From: Rhodoblastus sp963710275
GTDB taxonomy: Bacteria; Pseudomonadota; Alphaproteobacteria; Rhizobiales; Beijerinckiaceae
Direction of reading: 5' to 3'
Assembly: GCA_963710275.1 (NCBI GenBank)
Contig: CAVPZS010000002.1
Coordinates: 434,001 to 498,000, forward strand
Length of the DNA: 64,000 nucleotides
Below are positions 48,370-58,100 of this stretch, in pieces. The notes beneath the pieces are model-generated. The model was not told the origin of the DNA. It made no database searches and was given only the letters and a program-made list of their open reading frames with translations. Position numbers and translations under genes: made by a program. The stretch's first letter is position 1, and each line of letters opens with the position of its first letter.

Positions 48370-49361
48370 AAAACCGCGCCAAATTCCTCGCTCCGATCCT
48401 GATCCTTTGCCTGCTCGGCTGGGCCGCAACCAAGATCTTCGCGCCCTCGAAGCCGCTCGATATCTTTGAAGGCTATGTCGAAGGCGACCTGGTGCAGATC
48501 GGGCCGATCGAAGGCGAAAGGCTGGCCCGGCTGGACGTCCAGCCCGGTGCGCAGGTGACGAAGGGCGCGCCGCTGTTCAAGATGGCGACTCCCGTGCTCG
48601 ACCAGCAACGCGCCGAGGCGCAGGCGCGGGTGGAGCAGGCGGAGGCGTCGCTGCAAAATCTCAAGGAGGCATTGAACCGTCCCGAGCAGATCGCCGTGCT
48701 GAAAGCCAGCCTCGAACGCGCGGAAGCCTCACTGGTGCTGTCGCAGGCCGATTACGAGCGCCAGGCCACCTTGCTGCCCAAAGGCGCCACCACCGTGGCC
48801 CAGCGCGACCAGGCCAAATTCGCGCTCGACCGCGACAAGGCGGGCGTGGCCGAGGCGCAGCGGCAGATCGAGGCGGCGCTGTTGCCGTCGCGCAGCCACG
48901 AGATTTCCGCCGCCGAGGCCACGATCCTGCAGAACAAGGCGCAACTGGACGAGATCAACGTGCGGATCAGGCGCCAGAGCGTCTCCTCCCCAGCGGCGGG
49001 CGTGATCCAGGACGTCTATTTCTGGCCCGGCGAGATCGTCGCGGCGGGACAGCCGATCCTGGCCCTGCTGCCGCCGGAAAACCACAAGGTGCGCATCTAT
49101 GTCCCGGAGACGCGGCTGGCGGAATTCGCGCTCGGCGCGAAAATCGCGGTGTCCTGCGACCATTGCCCGCAAAGCCTCCAAGCGCGGGTGATCTATATTT
49201 CCTCGCAGGCGGAATTCACCCCGCCGGTGATCTTCTCGCTCGACGAACGCGGCAAGCTGGTGTTCCGCGTCGACGCGCGGCCCGACGACAACAACCTGAC
49301 CCTGCCGCTCGGCCAGCCGGTCACGGCGCGGCTGATCGCAGCGCCGGAGCGTTCGAAATGA
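48366..49361 (+). CDS. HlyD-family membrane fusion protein
   Basis: 331 residues. A single N-terminal TM segment (FLAPILILCLLGWAATKIF) is followed by the lipoyl half-motif VEGDLVQIGPIEGERLARL, a long coiled-coil hairpin (about 75-190, rich in Ala, Gln, Glu) and the second lipoyl part RRQSVSSPAAGVIQDVYFWPG with a beta-barrel C-terminus. It bridges the ABC transporter to the outer membrane side. Similar to YbhG-type adaptors. Coupled by ATGA on both sides. Confidence 0.93.
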   Translation: MKNRAKFLAPILILCLLGWAATKIFAPSKPLDIFEGYVEGDLVQIGPIEGERLARLDVQPGAQVTKGAPLFKMATPVLDQQRAEAQARVEQAEASLQNLKEALNRPEQIAVLKASLERAEASLVLSQADYERQATLLPKGATTVAQRDQAKFALDRDKAGVAEAQRQIEAALLPSRSHEISAAEATILQNKAQLDEINVRIRRQSVSSPAAGVIQDVYFWPGEIVAAGQPILALLPPENHKVRIYVPETRLAEFALGAKIAVSCDHCPQSLQARVIYISSQAEFTPPVIFSLDERGKLVFRVDARPDDNNLTLPLGQPVTARLIAAPERSK

Positions 49362-50284
49362 ACGGCGACATCGTCATCGACGCGCGGAACCTGACCAAGA
49401 GTTTCGACGGCAAGGTGGTGGTGGAGAACCTTTCCCTGCAGGTGCGGCGCGGCCGCATCCACGGTTTTCTGGGCCCGAACGGCAGCGGCAAGACCACCAC
49501 CATCCGCATGCTCTGCGGCCTGCTCACGCCCGACAGCGGGACCGGCTTCTGCCTCGGCTACGACATCCTCACCCAGCAGACCGAAATCAAGCGCCGCACC
49601 GGCTACATGACGCAGCGATTTTCGCTCTACGCCGACCTGACCATCCGTGAAAACCTTGAATTCATCGGCCGCGTCTTCGGCCTGCCCAACCCCCAGGCAA
49701 GAGCCGGCGAGGCCATAGAGCGAATGGGCCTCGCAGGCCGCGCCAACCAGCTCGCCGGCGAATTGTCGGGCGGCTGGAAGCAGCGGCTGGCGCTGGGCGC
49801 CTGCATCATGCCAAAGCCCGCATTGCTGCTGCTCGACGAGCCGACCGCTGGCGTCGATCCCAAGGCGCGGCGCGACTTCTGGGACGAAATCCACAGTCTC
49901 GCGCGCGACGGACTGACCGTGCTGGTGTCGACCCATTACATGGACGAGGCCGAGCGCTGCCACGAGATCGCCTATATCGCCTATGGCCATCTCCTCGCCC
50001 AGGGCACGGCGCAACAGATCATCGCGGACGCGAAGCTCTCGACCTATACGGTGACCGGCAGCGGCGATCTCGGCGATCTCGCGGACCGGCTCAAGATCGC
50101 CGATGGCGTCGACATGGTCGCGCCTTTCGGCGCGAGCCTGCATGTGGCGAGCCGCGACGGCGCGGCGCTCGACCGCGTCGCCGCCGATTTCCAGACCCCG
50201 GAATGCGTGTGGACGCGCGACAAGGCCAATCTTGAAGACGTGTTCATCGACCTGATGACCCGCTCGCAGGACAATTACCCATGA
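49358..50284 (+). CDS. ABC exporter ATP-binding protein
   Basis: 308 residues, single ATPase domain: Walker A GFLGPNGSGKTTTIRML, Q-loop YMTQRFSLYADLTIRENLEF, signature LAGELSGGWKQRLALGACI, Walker B PALLLLDEPTAGVDPKARRDF and the switch His in VLVSTHYMDEAERC. The C-terminal extension is typical of YbhF/DrrA-like drug exporters. It forms the transporter with the permease gene that follows (ATGA overlap). Confidence 0.94.
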   Translation: MNGDIVIDARNLTKSFDGKVVVENLSLQVRRGRIHGFLGPNGSGKTTTIRMLCGLLTPDSGTGFCLGYDILTQQTEIKRRTGYMTQRFSLYADLTIRENLEFIGRVFGLPNPQARAGEAIERMGLAGRANQLAGELSGGWKQRLALGACIMPKPALLLLDEPTAGVDPKARRDFWDEIHSLARDGLTVLVSTHYMDEAERCHEIAYIAYGHLLAQGTAQQIIADAKLSTYTVTGSGDLGDLADRLKIADGVDMVAPFGASLHVASRDGAALDRVAADFQTPECVWTRDKANLEDVFIDLMTRSQDNYP

Positions 50285-51439
50285 GCGACGCAAACCGCCT
50301 GCCGCGCCTGCGCGCCTCGCTGAGCCGGCTCTATGCTGTCTTCATCAAGGAGACGATCCAGCTGCGGCGCGACCGGCTGACCTTCGCCACCATGATCGCC
50401 ATTCCCGTGATGCAGCTGATCCTGTTCGGCTTCGCCATCAATTCCGACCCGAAACATCTGCCGACCGCCGTGCTCGACAATGACCACAGCGCCTATTCGC
50501 GCCTGTTCATCACCGCTCTGAAGGCCACCGATTATTTCGACATGCGCTACGATCTTTCCGGCCCGTCCGAAATCGATGGAAAGATCCTGTCCGGCCAGGT
50601 CAATTTCGTCATCGAGATACCCCAGGATTTCGCCCGCAAACTGGCGCGCGGCGAAAATCCCGCCATCCTCGTGGTCGCCGACGCCGCCGACCCCACCGCC
50701 GTCAATGGCGCGCAAATGGCGCTGACCGGCATGGCCGCCCAGGTCTTTTCGCGAGAATTGCTCGGTCCCCTGCAGAACCTGTCCTCCAAGCCTGCGCCTT
50801 ATGAGGTGCGGCTGCAGAAGCGCTACAATCCGGCGGGGGAAACGCGGCTCAACATCGTGCCGGGCCTGGTCGGCACCATTCTCACCCTGACCATGCTGAT
50901 CTTCACCGCGCTTTCGGTGACGCGCGAAATCGAGCGCGGCACCATGGAAATCGCTGCTCGCCATGCCGATCAACCCCGTCGAGATCATGCTGGGAAAAAT
51001 CCTGCCCTATGCGGCGGTCGGTTTTTTCCAGATGGCGCTGATCGCCGGCGCCGCGCGGTTCATCTTCTTCGTGCCGGTGGTCGGCAATCTCGGAACCTTC
51101 GTCGTCCTGACCATGCTGTTCATCGTCGCCAACCTCTCGGTCGGCTACACTTTTTCGACCATCGCCAAGAACCAGTTGCAGGCGATGCAGATGAGCTTCT
51201 TCTTCTTCCTGCCGAGCATCCTGCTCTCCGGCTTCATGTTTCCGTTCCGCGGCATGCCCGACTGGGCGCAGGATGTCGGCTCCATCCTGCCGCTCACCCA
51301 TTATCTGCGCATTGTGCGCGGCGTGATGCTGAAGGGCGCCGGGTTTGTCGATCTCGGCGCCGACACCGCGGCGCTGGCGGCCTTTACTCTGGCGGCGATG
51401 GCGATTGCCGTGGCGCGCTTCCGGCAGACGCTGGATTAA
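50281..51439 (+). CDS. ABC-2 type exporter permease (one frameshift)
   Basis: About 386 codons. An N-terminal TM (LTFATMIAIPVMQLILFGFAI) and a large extracytoplasmic domain (DPKHLPTAVLDND..., NFVIEIPQDFARKLARG) precede five TM segments (NIVPGLVGTILTLTMLIF ...). In the hallmark TREIERGTMESLLAMPINPVE one extra A near 50947 breaks the frame; the rest (VEIMLGKILPYAAVGFFQMAL, SGFMFPFRGMPDWAQ, LPLTHYLRIVRGVMLKG) follows intact. YbhS/YbhR-like; only one permease gene is present, so it would act as a homodimer. Confidence 0.92.
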
Positions 51440-51552
51440 GCGACATTACCGGCAGTGAAGGTGCAGCAGAGGCGCGGGCGTCCGCCTGATGGGATTGAGG
51501 CGGCGCCGACCGACAGATGCGGCATTGATTGGCGATCGTGAGGGCGCGCGGC

Positions 51553-52759
51553 ATGGGCGAGGGACTGCAGGACATCATCGGCTTGCTGGCGGTGGCGATG
51601 ATCGTCGCCATGGTCGCGCGGCGGGTCAGGCTGCCCTACACGATCGGCCTCGTCCTCGTCGGCGCGCTGCTGGCTTTTTCCAGGCGGCAATTCGGCCCGG
51701 CGCTGACGTCGGAGCTGATCTTCGACCTGATCCTGCCGCCGCTGCTGTTCGAGGCGGCGATTTCCTTGCGCTGGCGTGACCTCCGGCGCGACCTGCCGGC
51801 GATCCTGACCCTGTCGATGCTGGGAACCGTGATCGCCATGGCGGTCACGGCGATGGGCATGCGGTTCCTGCTCGACTGGCCGGCGCCGTCCGCCCTCGTG
51901 TTCGGCGCCCTGATCTGCGCCACCGACCCCGTGGCGATCATCGCCATGTTCAAGGACAACGGGCTCAAGGGCCGCCTCTGCCTGCTGGTCGAAAGCGAAA
52001 GCCTGTTCAACGACGCCGCCGCGGCGGTGCTGTTCGTGATGGCCACGACCTGGGCGCAAGCCGATCACGCGCCCACAGCGACGGAAACCGCAGCCACGCT
52101 GTTGCGCATGGTCGGGGGCGGCGTCGGCGTCGGACTGCTGGCGGGCGGCGCGGCGATCCTGTTCGCGCGCGGAACCTCCGAGCATCTGATCGAAGTCGCC
52201 TGGTCGACGATCGCCGCCTTCGGCTCTTTTCTCGCCGCCGACCATTTTCACGTGTCCGGCGTGCTGGCGACGGTGACGGCGGGGCTTGTCATGGGCAATA
52301 TCGGCCTGTTTCGCCATGACGAACAGAATTTTCTCACCCCCAAGGGACAGGAGAGCGTCATCGATTTCTGGGAGTTCGCCGCCTTCCTCGCCAATTCGCT
52401 GGTGTTCCTGCTGATCGGCGTCAATGTCGCGACCATGCCCTATGAGACTTACGGCGCCGTGGAGCTCGCGAGCGCCATCGTCATCGTGCTGCTCGGGCGC
52501 GCGCTGACGGTCTATCCCTTGAGCCTGGCGTTCCGGGATTCGTCGCGGCCGATCACGTATGCGCGAACAACATGTGCTGTGGTGGGGCGGCCTGCGCGGC
52601 GCGCTCGGCCTGGCGCTGGCCCTGTCGCTGCCGCCGTCGCTGCCGCTGCGCGGCGAAATCGTGGTGCTGACTTTTGGCGTCGTCGCCTTCTCGATCGTCG
52701 CGCAGGGCCTGACCATGCCGCTGCTGCTGCGGCGATTGGGTTTTTTGGGGGCGCGATAG
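51553..52759 (+). CDS. CPA1-family Na+/H+ antiporter (one frameshift)
   Basis: About 402 codons with 12 or so TM segments. The start MGEGLQDIIGLLAVAMIVAM leads to the CPA1 features LPPLLFEAAISLRW, ALICATDPVAIIAMFKD, LLVESESLFNDAAAAVLF (ion-site ND) and HVSGVLATVTAGLVMG. After one insertion near 52555 the last part, HVLWWGGLRGALGLALALSLP, continues in the next frame (the conserved WGGLRGA motif). It exchanges Na+ or K+ for H+ at the inner membrane. Confidence 0.92.
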
Positions 52760-53011
52760 GGGGCGCGATCCGAGGAACCGGTTGGAGAACCGCGCCTATT
52801 GGGGCGAGCCAGATCGAGACCGCTTGGTCGGCAGCAGTCGGCTCGAAGGGGAAGTAGCCGCTATGGCGGCGAACGCCTTGTTTCCAACACCAAACCTGAC
52901 ATTCGGGCTCTGTCGCCGCAATTCCGGGCGCCTTGTTGAAAATCCGAAGCAGTTGTCGGCGTTGCCCGCTCCGACAATGTGTCTGGTCCGACGATCACGT
53001 TGGCGGTCTCG

Positions 53012-53146
53012 CTTTGCGTTGACGTCCGTCACGCAAAGCCGTAAGCTCCACTCAATCGCATGGGGATGGGGTTCCCCAGAACCGCCTGTCCAGGCTGATG
53101 ACCCCTGCCGCGCTGCTGACGCGGGAGGGTCTGTGCGTCGAACGCC
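53012..53146 (+). ncRNA. Structured leader RNA upstream of the CPA2 antiporter, riboswitch candidate
   Basis: In a 434-base gap without a gene, three structured blocks sit close together. A 12-bp hairpin with one bulge spans 53012-53040 (GCTTTGCGTTGAC / GTCACGCAAAGC). A three-way junction spans 53062-53105: GGGG pairs with CCCC, enclosing GGTT/AACC and GCCT/AGGC helices and the unpaired TGATGA. A third hairpin spans 53108-53124 (CCGCG/CGCGG). The CCTCTC at 53145-53150 can pair with upstream GGGAGGG or with the AGGAAAGGG binding site of the antiporter gene, which would make a translational switch. The core resembles, from memory, antiporter-associated motifs such as nhaA-I. This is inference; a covariance search is needed. 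Confidence 0.45.
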
Positions 53147-53193
53147 TCTCTCTTCGCCTCATGTCGGCGCGCCCAACAGGAAAGGGCGTCGCG

Positions 53194-54361
53194 ATGGGAC
53201 AGGTTTGGCTTACCTCCGCTCTCTGGCTTGGCCTTGCACTGCTGGCCTCGATCATCTCGATCCGCGTGGCGGTTTCCGTCGCGCTGATCGAGATCATGGT
53301 GGGCGTCGTCGCCGGCAACACGATCGGCCTGCACCTCACCGAGTGGGTCAATTTCCTCGCCGGCTTCGGCGCGATCCTTCTGACCTTTCTCGCCGGCACT
53401 GAGATCGACGCCGGCGTGGTTCGAAAGCACTTCTGGTCGAGCATGTCGATCGGGATCGTTGGCTTCTTCGCGCCCTATCTCGGCGTGTTGTTCTACGCCC
53501 ATTATATGATCCACTGGCCGTGGGATCAGGCGCAGATCGCCGGCATTTCGCTATCGACGACATCCGTCGCCGTCGTCTACGCTGTCATGGTCGAGACCGG
53601 GTTCAACCGCACCGAGATCGGAAAGATCATCCTCGCCGCCTGCTTCGTCAACGATCTCGGCACCGTGCTGGCGTTGGGCGTCGTCTTCGCCCATTACGAT
53701 CTCTGGCTCGCCGGATTTGGCGCGGCCGTGGCGGTGGTGCTGTGGCTGCTGCCGAAATTCGCTCCCTGGTTCTTCGAGAGCGTTGGCCATCGGGTCAGCG
53801 AGCCGGAAACGAAGTTTGTCGCCATGATCCTGCTCGGCCTCGGCGGCATGTCAAGCCTGGTCGGCAGCGAGGCGGTGCTGCCGGCCTATCTCGTCGGTAT
53901 GGCGTTGGCGCCGGCATTCCTGGCCGACCCGGAATTGCCGCATCGCATGCGCGTCATCGCCTTCACCATCCTCACACCGTTCTATTTCTTGAAGGCAGGG
54001 TCGCTGGTCGAGTGGCGCGCCGTCGCCGAGTCGGCGGGAATTCATCGCCGTATTCCTGGCGATCAAGATGGTCACCAAATTCGTTGGCATCCTGCCCCTG
54101 ACCCGCGCCTTTCGCTTCGAGGCGCGCGACGGCATGTACATCACCCTCTTGATGTCGACGGGCCTGACCTTCGGCACGATCTCCGCCCTGTTCGGGCTGA
54201 CTAACCACATCATCGACCAGCGGCAATACACCATACTCGTCACGGCGGTGATCGGCAGCGCCGTGGTGCCGACGCTGATCGCCCAGCGCTGGTTCCAACC
54301 GAAAGTCAAACCGTCAGAAGAGACGGGCGAGGCCCAATTGCAGCAGGCGCGGGAGGGATGA
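53194..54361 (+). CDS. CPA2-family cation:proton antiporter (one frameshift)
   Basis: About 389 codons with about 12 TM segments. The start MGQVWLTSALWLGLALLA has AGGAAAGGG upstream. Family features are LIEIMVGVVAGNTIGLHL, LTFLAGTEIDAGVVRKHFW, GISLSTTSVAVVYAVMVETG, ILAACFVNDLGTVLALG, SEAVLPAYLVGMALAP and TPFYFLKAGSLVEW. One inserted base near 54045 shifts the frame, after which FLAIKMVTKFVGILPLTRAF and GLTFGTISALFGLTNHII complete the protein. KefB/NapA-like; it would exchange Na+ or K+ for H+. It ends directly at the start of a universal stress gene. Confidence 0.92.
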
Positions 54362-54775
54362 ATGTTTCGAAAAATCTTGATCGCCAACGACGGCAGCAAG
54401 GGTGGAGAGAGAGCCCTGGCCGCAGCAATCGAGTTGGCGCGCAGCGTTGGCGCCCGACTGGAAATGGTCTGCGTGGAGGAACTGCCCCACTATCCCGCCT
54501 CGATCGATGAAGTTGTCGAGGAGGAAATCGAGGAAGCGCACCGTTTCGTGGGGGTGATGGAAAAAGCGAAGGCTAAGGCCGAAGGGCTTCCTTTCGCGAC
54601 GCACCTTTTGAAGGGCCATGCCGTTTCGACCATCGTCGATTTCATCAAGAGTGATGGCTACGACCTGCTCGTCGTCGGCTTCATGGGGCACTCGGCACTG
54701 TACGACCGGATCATCGGCAGCACCACCGACAGGCTGGTGAAATTCGCGCCTTGCAAGGTCTTGGTGGTCAAATGA
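54362..54775 (+). CDS. Universal stress protein (UspA family)
   Basis: 137 residues: MFRKILIANDGSKGGERALAA at the N-terminus and DLLVVGFMGHSALYDRIIGSTTDRLVKFAPCKVLVVK at the C-terminus. The latter contains the ATP-binding GxxGxxxxxxxGS(T)xxxV pattern. The gene begins on the base after the antiporter stop, so it is translationally linked. Usp proteins beside CPA2 antiporters often regulate transport in response to nucleotide. Confidence 0.93.
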   Translation: MFRKILIANDGSKGGERALAAAIELARSVGARLEMVCVEELPHYPASIDEVVEEEIEEAHRFVGVMEKAKAKAEGLPFATHLLKGHAVSTIVDFIKSDGYDLLVVGFMGHSALYDRIIGSTTDRLVKFAPCKVLVVK

Positions 54776-55137
54776 TGGCGGTCGAGACCGCAGTGAGCAT
54801 GATGAGCAGCGGCCTGGTGACGCTGGAGAAGGTGCAAGTCCTGCAATATGGGGCCGCCGTGAAGCACGATCCGGCCTGATCCGGGCTCTGCACCGCGGAG
54901 CCGCTGCACGTGGAGGTTTTCACGCCCGCGTCATTGGCGACATCGAACGAATCGTCCCACGGCCGAATTCCAGCACCGAGAGACCCGCGAACTGCGTCGG
55001 CTTTGGGACCGTTTTCTTCCTTTCAGCCTAATGCCGCAACCCGCCGATCCCTGACGCTGCATCTCGCGCGCCGCTCGATTGCCGCCTTTGGCTCACCCCC
55101 GGCCTCTCCCCGGCCGCCGGGCGAGCAAGTCCGGGCG
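54776..55137. other. Intergenic region between usp and the GH94 gene
   Basis: 362 bases without a convincing gene. A 34-codon frame beginning in the usp stop (MMAVETAVSMMSSGLVTLE) looks faintly like the start of a CBS domain but ends at once. At 55091-55126 a GC-rich imperfect hairpin (GCTC..CCCCGGC / GCCGGG..GAGC) lies just after the GH94 gene stop on the minus strand and may terminate it. Confidence 0.4.
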
Positions 55138-58100
55138 CTATTTTCCAGCCAGTTCCTTCACCTTCTGGCCCTCAAAAACCTTGCCCTTGAAGGTCACGCG
55201 CTTCAACTGCAGCCCGCCCTTGTTGGCGAAAGCGTCGGGCCGCAGTTTCAATTCGCCCGCCTCCATGCCGATCCCGAGCAGCGCATGGGCGGCGGAGATC
55301 ATCCGCGCCGCGGCGCCGGTGTACCAGGACCAGCCGCCCCTGCCCGCATAGCCCGGACCGTCATAGACGTCGGCCGACTGCTGGTGCGGCGGCAGGCCGT
55401 AGAGGTCGATCTTTTCCGGCGTGGTCTTGGTCAAGGGCGAAAGCGATTCCCACACCTGGAAGGCGCGGGCGAAATCGCCCGCAGCCTGCGCCTCGTCGCC
55501 CTCCTGCGTCGCTTTTTCCGCCAGTTTCACCAGCGCGTCGACGAACCAGGAGGAGCCATGGGTATATTGGCCGCCGTTTTCGCGCACGCCGAGCGGATAA
55601 TCGGCGCTGCGACCCGGGAAGGGTTTCGAGTTCTCGTCATAGGGCGGCGTGACCAGCAGCACGCGGTCGCCCTTGTCCAGCGCCGCCAGCCCGTTTTCCA
55701 GCGCCTTGCGCCCGCGCTCGCTGCGCACCGCGCCCGAAAGCGACGGCCACGCCGAGGACATGGCGCCGAGCGGAACGAATTCCGATCCGTCGTCGGCGAA
55801 GGCGCGCACAAAGCGGTCGCCGCGCCAGCAGGCGTCGAGCGCCGCCTGCAAGTTCAGCGCCCTCGCCCGGTAATCGTCGGCGCGCCCGGCGTCGCGTTCG
55901 CCCTGCAGCGGGATGAAGCGCTCCAATATGTCGTAGAGGAAAAAGCCGACCCAGACGCTTTCGCCGCGCCCCTTGAAGCCGACCAGATTCATGCCGTCGT
56001 CCCAGTCGCCGGCGCCCATCAGCGGCAGGCCGTTCACGCCGAAGCGTTTCAGCGTGTAGTCGATCGCGCGGCGGCAATGGTCGAACAGGGTCGCGGATTC
56101 GCGCGACGGCAGCGGCGAAATGACATGGCCCTCGACGCCCGAGGGTACCGCGTCGCCTTCGATGAAGGGCAGGACCTCGTCCAGGATCGCCGCGTCGCCG
56201 GTCGCCCCGACATAGCGCGTGGCGACATAGGGCAGCCAGAGATGCGGATCGGAGGCGTGGGTGCGCTCGCCGATGCCGACGCCGCCCGAGGGCGCCTCGT
56301 GCCACCATTTCAGCACGTCGCCCTCGACGAATTGCTGGCGGGCGTGCAGCAGGATCTGCTTGCGCGCCAGCTCCGGCGCCAGCGCGATCAGCGGCAGCAC
56401 GTCCTGCAACTGGTCGCGATAGCCATAGGCGCCCGAACGCTGCGACGGGCCGGTGCGGCCCCACAGCCGCGCGGTGAGCAATTGATAGGGCAGCCAGTCG
56501 TTCACCAGCCGGTCGAAGTCCGGGCGGTTGGTCTCGATGCGCAGGCCGGCCAGCGTCTTGTCCCAGAAACCCTGCAATTGCGCGAATTTCTCATGGGCGA
56601 AATCCAGCGTCGCCGCCCGCGAGGCCAGGGCCTGCGCGCCGTCGAGCGTCGGCGCCGCGCCGAGCGCCACGCAGATTTCGGCTTTTCCGCCGGGCGCAAC
56701 CGTGATATCCGCGGCAAAGCCCGCCGCGCGGCGGCCATCGTCCTCGACGAGGAAATCGGCATGGCCATGCAGCGCGAGATGCGGACGCGCGAAATCCTGC
56801 GCGCGTCCCAGGATTTTCGCGCGGGAGATTTCGCAGGCCTCGGCGTCGAGCGACGTCGAAACGAAAGCCCAGCCGCGGACGAAATCATTGCGCGGATTGC
56901 TGAAATAGACCGCGCGGCCGCTGTCGTCGATCTCTGCCTCGAGGGCCCCGAGCGCGTCGGGCGGCGTCTCCGCCAGAATGATTTCGAGCACCGGCGCGAT
57001 GCGATAATTTTGCGCGCGCTCGCTGCGGTTACGCACTGTCAGCAGCAGGATCTGCACGGGCTCGTCGGGCGCGACGAAGACGGTCTGTTCCAGCGCCAGA
57101 CGCGGGCTTTCGCTGGTGAAGGTCGCGTAGCCGCGCCCGAACGCCGAGTCATATTTCGTGTCCGGACGGCGCAAGGGCAGCAGGGTCGCGGAAAAAATTT
57201 CGCCGCTGTCTTTTTCGACGACGTGGATCGCCTGGCCGGGAGGCGCGTTGCGTCCCTCGCCCATGCGGAACGGGGTCAGGCTATTGGCGCGGGCGTTGCG
57301 ATGGAAGGCGAAAATGTCGCCGTCATGAGTCGCCACCGCTCCGAGCCCATGCGCGCCGGCCATGACATGGGCGAAAGGCCGGGGCGCGCCGGGCGCCGTC
57401 CGCAACTCGCGTCCATCGGCCGAGAAGGCGAAGCGTGGCCCGGCGGGCGTGATCGGCGCCTCCAACGCGCGGCGGCGGAGAAAAGTCGCGGCCAGAGCCT
57501 CCGGCGCCAGCGAGAGGCCGAGATGCTTTTCGATCTTTTTCGCGGCCAGGAATTCGTCTTCCGCCCAGCCGTCGACGAGAACGACGTCGACCGAGCCTTC
57601 AGCCGGCAGCTCGATTTCGAGCAGCAGCGCCGCGCAGGGTTCGAAACTGTAGAGGCGGCCCTCGTCCTCGGGGTCGCGCAGCGGCATGTTTTGCGTCAGC
57701 GCGTCGGGGTCGCGGCGCTGGCCGAGGCCCAGGAACCGCGCCCGCAAATCCTCATAGCCGACGAGGCGCACGCCATCGCCGGCGCCCGCGGCGTGGAAGG
57801 CGACTTCGCGCGACAGGCGTTTGCTCTCGAAGTCGCCGGCCTGGTTCTTCAGCAGGCGATTGCGCGCGAAAATGGCGTTGAGCGGTTTCGCGAAGACCGT
57901 GCCGACATGCAGGGCGTTATAGGCGGCGTCGCGCCGCTCCACGCCGCCCTCGTTCATCACGAGGTCGCGGTAGCTGGCGAGGCGGATCTTCCGCGGCGCC
58001 TTGGCGAGATTGGTCAGGCGCACGCGCCAGGTCGCGACGGGCTCGCCGTCGGCCACCTCGACGCTGGCCTCGCAGCGCAGGTCATGCTGCGCGCCGCTCA

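Noticed and set aside
54772..54879. Small frame MMAVETAVSMMSSGLVTLE after the usp gene
   Set aside because: It resembles a CBS-domain start only weakly and stops after 35 codons; no binding site or conservation evidence.
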